64,000 nucleotides of DNA, from positions 186,001 through 250,000 of the forward strand of contig NZ_QLNV01000003.1 of assembly GCF_003285545.1 (NCBI RefSeq), read 5' to 3'. Origin of the DNA: Sinomicrobium soli. GTDB lineage: Bacteria; Bacteroidota; Bacteroidia; Flavobacteriales; Flavobacteriaceae. The notes beneath the pieces were generated by a model. The model was not told where the DNA came from. It searched no databases and saw nothing but the letters and a program-made list of their open reading frames with translations. Below are positions 18,245-27,012 of this stretch, piece after piece (within the stretch, counting starts at the first letter, position 1; every line of letters begins with the position of its first letter). The position numbers were made by a program, and so were the translations under genes.

Positions 18245-18596
18245 GTCTTGAATTTCTATATATGGAATTTTGAAGTGTTTACAACGTATTTTCCGGCTCG
18301 TCTTACAAAAGTACGAATACTATTGCTAAATCAAATGCATAAGGCTATCAAGAAACGGAATAAATGATCACAGGCCCTTTTATGCAGTACAGCGCAGGAC
18401 ACCGGCAAAAACAAGAGACTATATTTCAAACAGTTAACCGCCCCCCTCTTGTTTCCCGCCTGACAATTGTTAATTTTTTGTTATAAAAAAATATTGCTGT
18501 AACATTCCTGCAAGGTTCCCGTCTTTATTACAAAGCGCTTTAAAAAAACGAAAAACAATCATCAGAAAATTTTTAATCCATCAAAATCAATACATC
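18245..18596. other. 352-bp divergent intergenic region
   Basis: Separates gpmI (leftward) from the ankyrin gene (rightward). It contains the gpmI promoter at 18306-18335. The right half is AT-rich with long A-runs before the ankyrin start, but I cannot assign a clear TAnnTTTG box there. No gene or RNA structure is seen. Confidence 0.5.
18306..18335 (-). promoter_or_regulatory. gpmI promoter
   Basis: On the minus strand: -33 TTTG (18335-18332), 18-bp spacer, -7 TACTTTTG (18313-18306). This is an excellent match to the Bacteroidota consensus. The predicted start is about 50 bp upstream of the gpmI ATG. Confidence 0.7.
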
Positions 18597-18989
18597 ATGA
18601 AAAAGACAATTTCAATCCTCGCTGTTTTAGCCCTTACATTTTCATTTTCTCCTGCTTCGGCTTCTGACGGAACAGTACACGGAAACCATAAAACAAGTGT
18701 AAAAAAACTCCCCGATGTAAGTCCTTTTTGCCTGGCCATATCAAAGGGAGACCTGACCACTGTTAAAAAACTTATCGAACTGGGATACGATGTCAATGAA
18801 AAATCGGAGGGACTTACCCCCCTGATGTACGCCGCCCGTTACAATAAGGTAGAGATTATCAAGGTCCTGATCGCCAACGGCGCCAAACTTAAAACAAAAA
18901 ACGAAAAAGGCTTTACCGCCCTTAAGTACGCAGAGCTTTCCAATGCCACGGAAGCGGTGACCTTACTGGAAGAGGCCTTAAAAAAATGA
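18597..18989 (+). CDS. Small secreted ankyrin-repeat protein
   Basis: A 130-residue protein with a Sec signal peptide (about 22 residues, cleavage after ASA). After a short linker there are about two and a half ankyrin repeats (residues ~43-128): SPFCLAISKGDLTTVKKLIE, LTPLMYAARYNKVEIIKVLI and FTALKYAELSNATEAVTLLE, each with the TPLxxA and G-D/N turn pattern. It probably mediates a protein-protein contact in the periplasm. It is a single gene with its own terminator. The partner is not evident. Confidence 0.9.
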   Translation: MKKTISILAVLALTFSFSPASASDGTVHGNHKTSVKKLPDVSPFCLAISKGDLTTVKKLIELGYDVNEKSEGLTPLMYAARYNKVEIIKVLIANGAKLKTKNEKGFTALKYAELSNATEAVTLLEEALKK

Positions 18990-19027
18990 GACTCATAATC
19001 TCATGTTTTACATATTTTGATTAGTTA

Positions 19028-19055
19028 GAAACCCCGCCACCAGGTGGGGTTTTGT
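19028..19055 (+). terminator. Intrinsic terminator of the ankyrin gene
   Basis: AAACCCCGCC pairs with GGTGGGGTTT (one G-T pair) around a short ACCA loop, followed by TTG and TTTT. It lies about 40 bp after the stop. Confidence 0.8.
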
Positions 19056-19082
19056 ATTTTACAGGGGAATCCTCACCATAGC

Positions 19083-19817
19083 CTAAGGTAAAAGGACGGG
19101 GTTTATATCCAGTATGTTCTCTTCGGTATACCTGTCGATAAAACCATCGGTAAAATAAAGCGCCCCGGCCACTTTTTCACGGGTGATGATGGCTTTTACA
19201 TCCAGTTCCCGGTATGCCCTGAGCATAGGTACGGACAGCGGTGCATAGCTGTAATGCCAGGGCTCGTAATAAAACCCCCTGCGCCCTGGCCTGTCGGTAT
19301 AGGCCAGGTAATAACCATAGGCAGCAGCATTTTTATCCATCCAGTTTTTCAGGTCGCTGAAGGCTCCGTTCCCTTCGTAGTTTGCAGTATTCAGAAGGTC
19401 ATTTCCCGAAAATGACACCCGTTCATCTATAATATCGATATCCGTTGCCCAGTGGTGCCGGGACGTTCCCGGTATGGTTGAATACTCGATGATCCTGTCT
19501 ATGGCTTTTGAGGGCTCCATGCCGTTTTCCGTATAGGCCTGGTATTTTCGTTCCCAGATCGCCTTCTGTCTCCGGAACGTGCGGTAACCGGATACGATCT
19601 TTATCCCTATACCCTCACCGGCCGCGGCCTTCCTCATCTCCTCAAAAGCACGGCTTGCCTCAAGTCTGAGCTGTATCCCGTCCCCGAAAAGTCCGGGCGT
19701 GCCCTTACCGATAAGTTCTTCGTAAGAATATTCCCCGCGGCCGGCAGCCATTACTGGAAAACTCCCCGCCGCCACTGCGGCCAGGGTTACCGATTTCATA
19801 AAGTTTCTTCTTTTCAT
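19083..19817 (-). CDS. M15-family D-Ala-D-Ala carboxypeptidase (VanY-like)
   Basis: A 244-residue exported zinc peptidase acting on peptidoglycan stem peptides. The leader MKRRNFMKSVTLAAVAAG has a twin-arginine pattern, so Tat export is likely. Zinc ligands are in SRHHWATDIDI (residues ~119-129) and the closing EPWHYSY (~190). IKIVSGYRTFRRQKAIWERK near residue 72 is a family hallmark. It may trim crosslinks or recycle the wall. It is 31 bp downstream of a GNAT gene on the same strand. Confidence 0.9.
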   Translation of the reverse strand: MKRRNFMKSVTLAAVAAGSFPVMAAGRGEYSYEELIGKGTPGLFGDGIQLRLEASRAFEEMRKAAAGEGIGIKIVSGYRTFRRQKAIWERKYQAYTENGMEPSKAIDRIIEYSTIPGTSRHHWATDIDIIDERVSFSGNDLLNTANYEGNGAFSDLKNWMDKNAAAYGYYLAYTDRPGRRGFYYEPWHYSYAPLSVPMLRAYRELDVKAIITREKVAGALYFTDGFIDRYTEENILDINPVLLP

Positions 19818-19848
19818 ACCTTATCTCCAATATTCCGTCGCCGGATCA

Positions 19849-20301
19849 TTACAGGAACCTGCTCATCAGGTAGTGGGGCCCCGCCGTCTCTATCAGAAAC
19901 TCTTCCCCGGTTATCGCATACCCTATATGTTCGTAAAACCCTATGGCTACTTTTCTGGCATTCATCCATATAAAACTGCCCGATCTCCGCATTACTTCCT
20001 CCTCGGCAGCCCTCACCAGCCTGTATCCCAGTCTCTCCCCACGGTATTCCGGCATGACAGCCATGCCCCTCAGCTGAAACTGTCTGTGAACATCAAATAC
20101 GGGATTATTCCGCTCCAGGAGGGTGACTACACCCGCCAGCCGGTCCCCGTCAAAAACACCCAGGTGGAATGTTCCGGGATCGTCATCTCCCTCGAATATA
20201 CACGACGACAGCGGCAATCCCTCCCTGAGCACGGGGTGCCGTACTTCGTAGGTCCGGGCGGCATCTATGAATTTTACCTGATAATGGCTTGCGTCCTTCA
20301 T
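19849..20301 (-). CDS. GNAT-family N-acetyltransferase
   Basis: A 150-residue acetyltransferase. The start at 20301 (MKDASHYQVKFID) is preferred because the extra residues from 20352 lie in a region reading as leader. The acetyl-CoA motif LRGMAVMPEYRGERLGYRLV (residues ~77-96) has the Q/RxxGxG/A-like P-loop in the form RGERLG. The C-terminal IGFYEHIGYAITGEEF is motif B. The substrate is unknown. It is probably co-transcribed with the M15 gene. Confidence 0.85.
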   Translation of the reverse strand: MKDASHYQVKFIDAARTYEVRHPVLREGLPLSSCIFEGDDDPGTFHLGVFDGDRLAGVVTLLERNNPVFDVHRQFQLRGMAVMPEYRGERLGYRLVRAAEEEVMRRSGSFIWMNARKVAIGFYEHIGYAITGEEFLIETAGPHYLMSRFL

Positions 20302-20462
20302 GTTTCTGAAATTTCCAAAATATAAAATTAACCCATTTTTCGATCCCGGCACCTGTTTTTACCACAAATTACATAAGTTGTTGTGTACAAAAAGGATACC
20401 TGCTCACGCCCGGGACCTTCCCTCAAACCGGGCATTTTTTTAATCAAAAAAAGTTTTTTTTC

Positions 20463-20494
20463 TTGGAGTTAATTACTCCGATTACTTATATTTG
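20463..20494 (+). promoter_or_regulatory. Promoter of tRNA-Gly
   Basis: TTG at 20463-20465, 21-bp spacer, -7 box TATATTTG at 20487-20494. The predicted start is about 50 bp before the mature tRNA. Confidence 0.65.
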
Positions 20495-20551
20495 CTCCGC
20501 ATTTGACAAAACGCTCTTATCAAATACACCTACCGGTAATACGGTAAACAA

Positions 20552-20624
20552 GCGGGAGTAGCTCAGTTGGTAGAGCGTCAGCCTTCCAAGCTGAATGTCG
20601 CGAGTTCGAACCTCGTCTCCCGCT
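20552..20624 (+). tRNA. tRNA-Gly (anticodon TCC)
   Basis: Cloverleaf folds by eye: acceptor GCGGGAG (20552-20558) with CTCCCGC (20617-20623), D-arm with AGTTGGTAGA, anticodon stem TCAGC/GCTGA with loop CTTCCAA (anticodon TCC, reading GGA), and T-loop GTTCGAA. The 3' CCA is not encoded. A T-run follows at 20625. Confidence 0.97.
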
Positions 20625-20731
20625 CTTTTTCCTTTTCTTCCCGATCACTCTTATTTTACATTATAAAACAGTCAGGGCATTTTGCCTGCTCCATTTAACA
20701 TTTGGGCCCGGGAAATGCCGGAATAAAGGCG

Positions 20732-20739
20732 TATCTTTG
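20732..20739 (+). promoter_or_regulatory. -7 promoter box (TATCTTTG) for cydAB
   Basis: Matches TAnnTTTG and ends 18 bp before the cydA ATG at 20758, giving a predicted leader of about 12 nt. The -33 element is not clear. Confidence 0.55.
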
Positions 20740-20757
20740 TTTACAAATCTCTTCCCT

Positions 20758-22068
20758 ATGGAAACGCTGGACGCCGCCCGCCTGCAAATGGCTGTTTCAA
20801 TGATCTTTCATATCGTTTTTGCCTGTATCGGTATGGTCATGCCCTTTTTTATGGTAGTTTCGCACTACAAGTGGTTAAAGACCAGGGACAAGGCCTACCT
20901 GTCCCTGACCAAGGCGTGGCAGAAAGGGGTGGCCATCTTTTTTGTCACCGGTGCGGTATCAGGCACCATCCTTTCCTTTGAACTCGGCCTGTTATGGCCA
21001 AAATTCATGCTCTATGCCGGTCCCATTATCGGGATGCCGTTTTCGCTGGAAGGAGCCGCCTTTTTTGTGGAAGCCATTGCCCTGGGGTTTTACCTCTACG
21101 GATGGAAAAAGATAAAAAGCGAATGGTTTCACTGGTTTACAGGATTGATCATAGGAATTTCCGGGGTGGCATCGGGCATACTGGTAGTCTCTGCCAACGG
21201 GTGGATGAATGCCCCTGCCGGCTTTGAGTATATCAACGGTGAATTCACCAGCATAGACCCGGTAAAAGCACTTTTTAACGACGCCTGGTTCTCACAGGCA
21301 CTTCACATGGTACTGGCGGCCTTTACGGCTACCGGGTTTGCCGTAGCAGGGATACATGCCTGGCAGGTATGGAAACGCAGAAACACGGCCATTCACCGGA
21401 AAGCCTTTACCATAGCCATTACCTTCGGGGCCGTTGCGGCTATCCTTCAGCCAGTAAGCGGCGATATTTCTGCCAAGGACATCGCCGTAAGACAGCCCGT
21501 AAAACTGGCCGCCATGGAAGCGCATTACGAAACCGCAAAGGGAGTTCCCCTGTATATCGGTGGTATAGTGAACGAGGATAAACGGGAGGTGACCCATAAA
21601 ATCGAACTTCCGAAGATGCTCTCTTTCCTCGCTTTCGGAGATTTTGACGCCGAGGTCAAAGGGCTCAATGATTTCCCGGACGATCACCTGCCCCCCGTAG
21701 CCATCACTCATTACGCTTTCCAGGTTATGGTGGGGCTGGGCACACTGCTGGCCGCACTGGCCATACTGTTCTTTATAAGCCGTAAGAAGAGAGCGCTATC
21801 GGAAAAACGCTGGTTCTGGGTGCTCTTTGCCCTGGCTGCGCCGCTGGGCTTCATTGCCGTGGAAGCCGGGTGGATCGTTACCGAAGTAGGCAGGCAGCCC
21901 TGGGTGATATACAATATCATGAAAACAGCCGACTCGGTGACGCCCATGAAGGGAATAGAATTCAGCCTCTTTATCTTTATATTGCTCTACCTGGTCCTCG
22001 CCATTGCGGTAAGCTGGCTGATGGGCAGGCAGATCACCGTGTTTAACCGACAAAACCGGAACTCATGA
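20758..22068 (+). CDS. cydA: Cytochrome bd quinol oxidase subunit I
   Basis: Inner-membrane haem subunit of the high-affinity, low-oxygen terminal oxidase. It is 436 residues with about nine membrane helices. The start at 20758 (METLDAARLQMAVSMIFH) carries the conserved N-terminal His that ligands high-spin haem. Further signatures are GAVSGTILSFELGLLWP, GWMNAPAGFE and the methionine/glutamate-rich GWIVTEVGRQPWVIY near residue 370. The Q-loop is short, so it is the CIO-like or short-loop type. It overlaps cydB by 4 bp (ATGA). Confidence 0.95.
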   Translation: METLDAARLQMAVSMIFHIVFACIGMVMPFFMVVSHYKWLKTRDKAYLSLTKAWQKGVAIFFVTGAVSGTILSFELGLLWPKFMLYAGPIIGMPFSLEGAAFFVEAIALGFYLYGWKKIKSEWFHWFTGLIIGISGVASGILVVSANGWMNAPAGFEYINGEFTSIDPVKALFNDAWFSQALHMVLAAFTATGFAVAGIHAWQVWKRRNTAIHRKAFTIAITFGAVAAILQPVSGDISAKDIAVRQPVKLAAMEAHYETAKGVPLYIGGIVNEDKREVTHKIELPKMLSFLAFGDFDAEVKGLNDFPDDHLPPVAITHYAFQVMVGLGTLLAALAILFFISRKKRALSEKRWFWVLFALAAPLGFIAVEAGWIVTEVGRQPWVIYNIMKTADSVTPMKGIEFSLFIFILLYLVLAIAVSWLMGRQITVFNRQNRNS

Positions 22069-23120
22069 CCGCCGTAGTACTCTTTTTCCTGTTCGTATCC
22101 GTATACCTCTACCTCGTATTCGGAGGTGCCGATTACGGGGTAGGCATACTGGAACTGCTCTCCTCCCGAAAAAACAAAAAACTGACCAGGAATGTCGCCT
22201 ACCAGATCATAGGCCCCGTATGGGAGGCCAACCACGTATGGCTGATCATAGTTATTGTCATCATGTGGATCGCCTTTCCCCGTTACTACTATATCATCAC
22301 CACACAGTTGCACATTCCCCTCACCCTGATGCTTTTTGGTGTTGTCATACGCGGTACAGCCTTTATTTTCAGGCATTACGACGCAGTGGTAGATGGTTCT
22401 CAGAAAATATACAACAAACTGTTCCAGTATTCGAGTATCATTACGCCTTTCCTGTTAGGTATCAGTGCAGGAGCCCTGATCTCGGGACAGCTCGTTCCGG
22501 TGGAAGACCTGGAACAGCATTCTTTTGCCGAAGCCTATATCCATCCCTGGTTTAACATCACCTCATTCCTGATGGGCATCTTTGTGGTCTCGCTGGTCTC
22601 CTTTTCATCGGCGGTATTCCTCGTGGGAGAAACTTCGGGGAACGAGCAGAAACTTTTTATTGCAAGGGCCCGGAAGGCCAACCTTGCGGTGGCCCTGAGC
22701 AGTGTACTGGTATTCGGTTACGGAATATATGCCGAAGAGGTTTTTATAGATCACTTTTTCGATAATTCCCTGAGCATAGTGCTCGTATTACTCGCATCCG
22801 CACTACTGGTCCCCATCTGGATCTATCTCGGAAAGGAAAAAAAGGTAATGGTCAGGATACTGGTAGCCATCCAGGTATTGATCATACTCGGGGCCTGGGC
22901 ACAATCCAATTTTCCCTACCTGGTATTTACCCGCGAAGGGGCGGTAAGCATTTATGATCATATGGCCACGGATACCGTAATTAACTCCATTGCCTATGCC
23001 TTACTCGCCGGCTCGGTACTCATTCTTCCGGGGCTGTTCCACCTGTTTAAGGCGTTCGGGCTTTTTAAGGTACTGCAACCTGCCGAAGGTGACCGGGGCA
23101 ACCGGGGAAAAACCGTCTAA
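22065..23120 (+). CDS. cydB: Cytochrome bd quinol oxidase subunit II
   Basis: A 351-residue, about nine-helix partner of CydA. The family motif GGADYGVGILELL is at residues 20-32 and GPVWEANHVWLI near 49-60. It starts in the last codon of cydA (ATGA), so translation is coupled. Its stop overlaps the end of the convergent clpS gene by 4 bp. No cydX-like small subunit frame is evident after it. Confidence 0.95.
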   Translation: MTAVVLFFLFVSVYLYLVFGGADYGVGILELLSSRKNKKLTRNVAYQIIGPVWEANHVWLIIVIVIMWIAFPRYYYIITTQLHIPLTLMLFGVVIRGTAFIFRHYDAVVDGSQKIYNKLFQYSSIITPFLLGISAGALISGQLVPVEDLEQHSFAEAYIHPWFNITSFLMGIFVVSLVSFSSAVFLVGETSGNEQKLFIARARKANLAVALSSVLVFGYGIYAEEVFIDHFFDNSLSIVLVLLASALLVPIWIYLGKEKKVMVRILVAIQVLIILGAWAQSNFPYLVFTREGAVSIYDHMATDTVINSIAYALLAGSVLILPGLFHLFKAFGLFKVLQPAEGDRGNRGKTV

Positions 23121-23446
23121 ACGATCTCAGCACTTAATCCGGCATCCAGCAACATGGAACAACGGGGTTTAAGATCTTCATACGGACCTGTCTTTACCGT
23201 GCATTTGCCCTTGTAGTGGACAATAATGGAACACTGCTCAGCCTGCTCCGGGGTATGCTCACAGACATCGATAAGCATCTCGATAACATAATCAAAAGTA
23301 TTGACATCATCGTTGTAAAGCACAATTTCGTTCTGACGCTTTACATCTTCCAGCACCAACACCTCTTCTTCGCTCTCTTCCTGGAAAGAAAACCTGAAAG
23401 GCCCCGGCTTCCGGTAATAAACAGCCGTGTTTTTTTCTGAGTCCAT
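23117..23446 (-). CDS. clpS: ClpS, N-degron adaptor for ClpAP/ClpCP protease
   Basis: A 109-residue cytoplasmic adaptor delivering N-end-rule substrates to the Clp ATPase. The start at 23446 (MDSEKN) is preferred over 23476. The binding-pocket motif LYNDDVNTFDYVIEML has the conserved Asn-Asp-Asp. The Clp-binding region VHYKGKCTVKTGPYEDLKP follows. The N-terminal extension is long and acidic (EESEEEVLVLED). It is probably co-transcribed from prmA, whose stop is 119 bp upstream. Confidence 0.92.
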   Translation of the reverse strand: MDSEKNTAVYYRKPGPFRFSFQEESEEEVLVLEDVKRQNEIVLYNDDVNTFDYVIEMLIDVCEHTPEQAEQCSIIVHYKGKCTVKTGPYEDLKPRCSMLLDAGLSAEIV

Positions 23447-23564
23447 AGTTTCTGTAGTAGATATGGTTAACAACAAAATTACGTAAACCGCTCTTATACA
23501 AAGTTAAACAAAAATTAAATCAAAAAAGCAACCCTTCCGGCGTTTATCTTTTTCACTGCTGCGG

Positions 23565-24404
23565 TCAGGATAAAGACCTGTATTTAAGGGCTACCCAATG
23601 ATTCCGCTCCAAAGCACGCTCCTGTTTCATGGAATATTCCCTGCACAATGCATCAATAACCGGGATATCGTCTTTATAAAAACCGCTGAGCAGGAGCACT
23701 CCCCCCGGACGCAGGCATCCGGCATACCGGGGAATATCTTCCAGAAGGATATTCCTGTTGATATTGGCAATGATCACATCATAAGCCTTCCCTCCCAGCA
23801 GGCCGGCATCTCCTTCCAGCACCGTAATTTCCCTGCTGTGGTTCCGCTCCGCATTTTCCAGTGAGTTGAGGTAACACCAGTTATCAATATCTATGGCGTC
23901 GATATTCACGGCACCGAGTTTTTCTGCCAGAATGGCCAGAACCCCCGTCCCGCATCCCATATCGAGAACTTTTTTGCCGTTCAGCTCCGTTCCCAGCAAA
24001 TGTTGTATCATCATATGGGTTGTTTCGTGATGCCCTGTCCCGAAGCTCATCTTGGGTTCTATCACAATATCGTATTCGGTACCGGGTGTGTCGTGGAAAG
24101 GGGCCCTTACCGTACACCGCCCGTCGACAGTAATAGGATGAAAGTTTTTCTCCCATTCTTCATTCCAGTTGACCTGTGCGATCTCTTCGGTTTCATAGCT
24201 GATATCGAACTCCCCGCTGTGCAATACATAGATTTCGTCAAGGCATGCCGGGTCCCAGTGATCCTTGAGAATATAGGCATTAAGCCCATCCTCGTTTTCC
24301 ACAAAACTCTCAAACCCGGCTGCTCCCAGTTCTGCTATGAGAATATCCGTGCCCGGCTGCAGCGGCCGCACCTTAAAATAACAGCCTACATATTGCATAT
24401 TCAT
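23565..24404 (-). CDS. prmA: Ribosomal protein L11 methyltransferase
   Basis: A 279-residue SAM-dependent enzyme trimethylating ribosomal protein L11. It has an N-terminal substrate-recognition domain (residues 1-~95) and a C-terminal Rossmann domain. MSFGTGHHETT near residue 123 is the PrmA signature, followed by KVLDMGCGTGVLAI (motif I) and VIIANINRNIL (motif IV). It sits downstream of tpiA across a short octamer-repeat spacer and upstream of clpS. Confidence 0.94.
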   Translation of the reverse strand: MNMQYVGCYFKVRPLQPGTDILIAELGAAGFESFVENEDGLNAYILKDHWDPACLDEIYVLHSGEFDISYETEEIAQVNWNEEWEKNFHPITVDGRCTVRAPFHDTPGTEYDIVIEPKMSFGTGHHETTHMMIQHLLGTELNGKKVLDMGCGTGVLAILAEKLGAVNIDAIDIDNWCYLNSLENAERNHSREITVLEGDAGLLGGKAYDVIIANINRNILLEDIPRYAGCLRPGGVLLLSGFYKDDIPVIDALCREYSMKQERALERNHWVALKYRSLS

Positions 24405-24433
24405 CTTCCCTTAACACATTAACCCATTTCCAA

Positions 24434-24487
24434 ATTGACAAATTATCACATTGACAAATTATCACATTGACACATTATCAAATTAAC
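24434..24487. repeat. Tandem repeat, 16-bp unit (two octamers)
   Basis: ATTGACAAATTATCAC is repeated in tandem at 24434-24449 and 24450-24465 and slightly changed at 24466-24481, then breaks off at ATTAAC. Each 16-mer is two degenerate octamers of form ATTrwCAm. It fills most of the 83-bp gap between tpiA and prmA and runs up to the tpiA stop (24488). Confidence 0.9.
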
Positions 24488-25237
24488 CTACACCGCCTCT
24501 ATAATGGCAATAAAATCCTTGGCTTTAAGCGATGCTCCGCCGATAAGCCCCCCGTCTACATCGGGTTGAGAGAATATTTCCCTGGCGTTATCCGGTTTTA
24601 CACTTCCGCCATAAAGTATAGACACCTTGTCTGCCACCTTATCGCTGTACTGCTGTGCAATAGTCTTCCTGATAAAGGCGTGCATTTCCTGTGCCTGCTC
24701 CGGAGTGGCCGTTTCTCCCGTACCTATGGCCCAGACCGGTTCATATGCCAGTACAATACGTTTCCACGCCTGTGGCCCAAGGTGGAATAATGCCTTTTTC
24801 AACTGGTTTTCTACCACTTCAAAATGCTTTTCCGACTTGCGGTCTTCCAGTTCCTCGCCGAAACAGAATACGATAGTCATTTCATTCTTAAGCGCAGTAT
24901 CCACTTTTTTGGCAAGTGTTTCATCGGTTTCGTTAAAATAGGCCCTTCGTTCCGAATGCCCCAGGATTACCGTATTTATTCCTACACTTTTCAGCATTTC
25001 GGCAGAAACCTCCCCCGTATAGGCGCCGTTATCCGCATAATGCATATTCTGGGCAATAACCTCTACAGGGCTCTGGCTCAAGGTATCAAATGCGACCCTG
25101 AGGCTGGTAAAGGAGGGGGCTACCATCACCTCGGCTTCGGTTTCGGGCATTTTTTTAAGCAGTTTGGACAACAATTCGTCGGTCTGCCCGAGGTCATTAT
25201 TCATTTTCCAGTTTCCGGCAACAATCTTTTTTCTCAT
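24488..25237 (-). CDS. tpiA: Triosephosphate isomerase
   Basis: Glycolytic enzyme interconverting dihydroxyacetone phosphate and glyceraldehyde 3-phosphate. It is 249 residues. Catalytic residues are in place: the Lys in VAGNWKMN (residue ~11), the His in ILGHSERR (~95), the Glu in LAYEPVWAIGTG (~166) and the phosphate-binding ILYGGSVKPDN. Its start overlaps the stop of the TlpA-like gene by 4 bp (ATGA). The octamer repeat begins at its stop. Confidence 0.97.
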   Translation of the reverse strand: MRKKIVAGNWKMNNDLGQTDELLSKLLKKMPETEAEVMVAPSFTSLRVAFDTLSQSPVEVIAQNMHYADNGAYTGEVSAEMLKSVGINTVILGHSERRAYFNETDETLAKKVDTALKNEMTIVFCFGEELEDRKSEKHFEVVENQLKKALFHLGPQAWKRIVLAYEPVWAIGTGETATPEQAQEMHAFIRKTIAQQYSDKVADKVSILYGGSVKPDNAREIFSQPDVDGGLIGGASLKAKDFIAIIEAV

Positions 25238-25740
25238 TGTATGGTTTGGTTTAAGGTATTTATTAATGATTCATCATCCGTCTCGATGGCTTTGTACAGG
25301 ACTATCTTTCCTTCCGGACTTACCACCAGGTATCGCGGTATCCAGTCCAGTTCGATATCTTTACAAAAAGCACTGCCTTTCCAGCCTGCCTTGATAAAAT
25401 AGTGCTCCCCGTAATCCAGCCGGTGTTTCTCCCTTCCTTTATGCCATCCCTCTACGCTCCGGTCGAGAGACAGGAACAGAAAAGTGACGTCCGTATACCG
25501 GTCTTTCAGCTTGCGAAGGCCGGGAATACTCTCCAGGCAATCCTTACACCAGGACGCCCAGACATCTATAAAGAGAGTCTTCCCCTTATGGGTTTCAAGA
25601 ACTTGGGCAAAAGATATATCTTTTCCTTCGGTGGTGAGAAAGACATCGTTCAGGGCTTCTTTTGAAAATTCCTGCGACCTGACAACAGGGCACAACAGAA
25701 GAAAGGCCACGGTAAAAAAGGCCATAAATATTCTTTTCAT
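25234..25740 (-). CDS. Exported thioredoxin-like (TlpA/ResA type) protein
   Basis: A 168-residue protein with a signal peptide (about 22 residues, cleavage near VRSQ) and a thioredoxin fold. The active site is WASWCKDC near residues 61-68, with ESIPGLRKL following and a cis-Pro region in LDWIPRYLVV. It is probably a periplasmic thiol-disulfide reductase or oxidase. Coupled to tpiA by a 4-bp overlap and 96 bp downstream of a DoxX-type membrane protein, with which it may work. Confidence 0.88.
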   Translation of the reverse strand: MKRIFMAFFTVAFLLLCPVVRSQEFSKEALNDVFLTTEGKDISFAQVLETHKGKTLFIDVWASWCKDCLESIPGLRKLKDRYTDVTFLFLSLDRSVEGWHKGREKHRLDYGEHYFIKAGWKGSAFCKDIELDWIPRYLVVSPEGKIVLYKAIETDDESLINTLNQTIQ

Positions 25741-25836
25741 AGCGATCAGTTTAGCATTGTGGTGACATTATGCCCCCGTATATATAAAAATGAAAACTCT
25801 ACAAATTTAAAATAATATTTCAGAGCACAACGTCAT

Positions 25837-26934
25837 TTAATCAGTTTCCAGTTCGCCGGCATCGTTATAATGCAGTTTCTGCACCACGGTACCCCGGTGC
25901 AGCCTCACCATCCCCGGGTTCGACCTGATGATGGTCTTAAGTGTCGTTTCATCGGTAAAATAAAAATCGAAATCCAGGTCGTATTTCTCCCTGACCGCCG
26001 TAGTACGGGCTTCTCCCGAAGCCGACATTCCGATAACCTTATACCCCGCCGCAATGGCCCGGTCGGTGGCCTCTTTTACTGCCGGAAACCCTTCCTCGTC
26101 AGATTTGCCCATATTGTAGGCAATGACCATGACAAGCTTGTCTTCCTCCAGCATTTCAACGGTGTGGTCTTCCCCGTCCTTCTCTATGGTAAAATCGTGA
26201 ATGGGCGGCACATATCCTTCCCGGATCTCCCGGGTGTCTACCCCTATAAAATCCCCGTCCACCTCGGGATAATCGCCTTCCGTCTTTACGATCTTCTCTT
26301 CCCCGTCTGTTTCAAACTTCCAGGAATACTCATATAGCGGCTTGGGGGCATCTTCGGGTACAATCATTCCTTTGGTGATGTTGGCGCCCACCTTATAAGG
26401 CCTGAAATCGATTACGGGCAGGTGGTTCAACACATGGTGTGCAAAAAAAACACATCCCAGAAGGGCCGCTGCCATAACAAACATCCCCGTCCTTTCCGAC
26501 ATCAGCGGGGTAATATACCGCCTGCCTGCAAAAAGCAGCAGGATAAGCAGCAACAGCACCATATCCTTACCGAAGGATTCCCAGGGGGTAAGCTTGATGG
26601 CATCTCCGAAACACCCGCAATCGGTGACCTTGTTGAAATAGGCGGAATAAAAGGTCAGAAAGGTAAAGAACACGATCATGAGCAACAGGCTCCATACCGT
26701 AAACTTCGGTTTATATCCCACAAGCAGCATCACTCCCAGCAACACTTCCACCACAACCAGGAAAACCGCAATTCCCAGGGCGTAGGGAGCCAGAAAAGGC
26801 AGGTTGAGCACATCCGCACCGAAATACTCCTCCAGCTTAAAGGAGAACCCCATCGGATCGTTGATCTTGATTCCTCCGCTGATCACAAACAATACGCCTA
26901 CGATAAAGCGGGATATATGTACTGTGTATTTCAT
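25837..26934 (-). CDS. DoxX-type membrane protein with extracytoplasmic domain (BT_3928-like)
   Basis: A 365-residue protein. The first ~175 residues hold four or five membrane helices of the DoxX/MauE type (FIVGVLFVISGGIKINDP is the opening signature). They include a CGCFG motif near residue 106, shared with MauE/VKOR-like redox proteins. The C-terminal ~190 residues form a soluble domain ending in a thioredoxin-like segment (DKLVMVIAYNMGKSDEEG) without a CxxC. The neighbour is a TlpA-like thioredoxin, which suggests a shared role in disulfide chemistry. The exact function is unknown. Confidence 0.82.
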   Translation of the reverse strand: MKYTVHISRFIVGVLFVISGGIKINDPMGFSFKLEEYFGADVLNLPFLAPYALGIAVFLVVVEVLLGVMLLVGYKPKFTVWSLLLMIVFFTFLTFYSAYFNKVTDCGCFGDAIKLTPWESFGKDMVLLLLILLLFAGRRYITPLMSERTGMFVMAAALLGCVFFAHHVLNHLPVIDFRPYKVGANITKGMIVPEDAPKPLYEYSWKFETDGEEKIVKTEGDYPEVDGDFIGVDTREIREGYVPPIHDFTIEKDGEDHTVEMLEEDKLVMVIAYNMGKSDEEGFPAVKEATDRAIAAGYKVIGMSASGEARTTAVREKYDLDFDFYFTDETTLKTIIRSNPGMVRLHRGTVVQKLHYNDAGELETD

Positions 26935-26962
26935 GTCAATAAATTTATTTTAGACCGCTGTT

Positions 26963-26996
26963 GGTTGCAGGTTACAGGTTATAGGTTGCAGGTACA
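26963..26996. repeat. Heptamer array GGTTrCA
   Basis: Five consecutive 7-bp units on the plus strand: GGTTGCA, GGTTACA, GGTTATA, GGTTGCA, GGTACA. It lies between the DoxX gene start and the 3' end of DUF1599. A different heptamer array (27013-27040) is directly adjacent. Confidence 0.85.
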
Positions 26997-27012
26997 GCCG
27001 TTGGCATCGTAT

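Noticed and set aside
24405-24487. Possible CRISPR-like array
   Set aside because: The units are directly adjacent with no unique spacers, and the period is only 16 bp. It is a simple tandem repeat.
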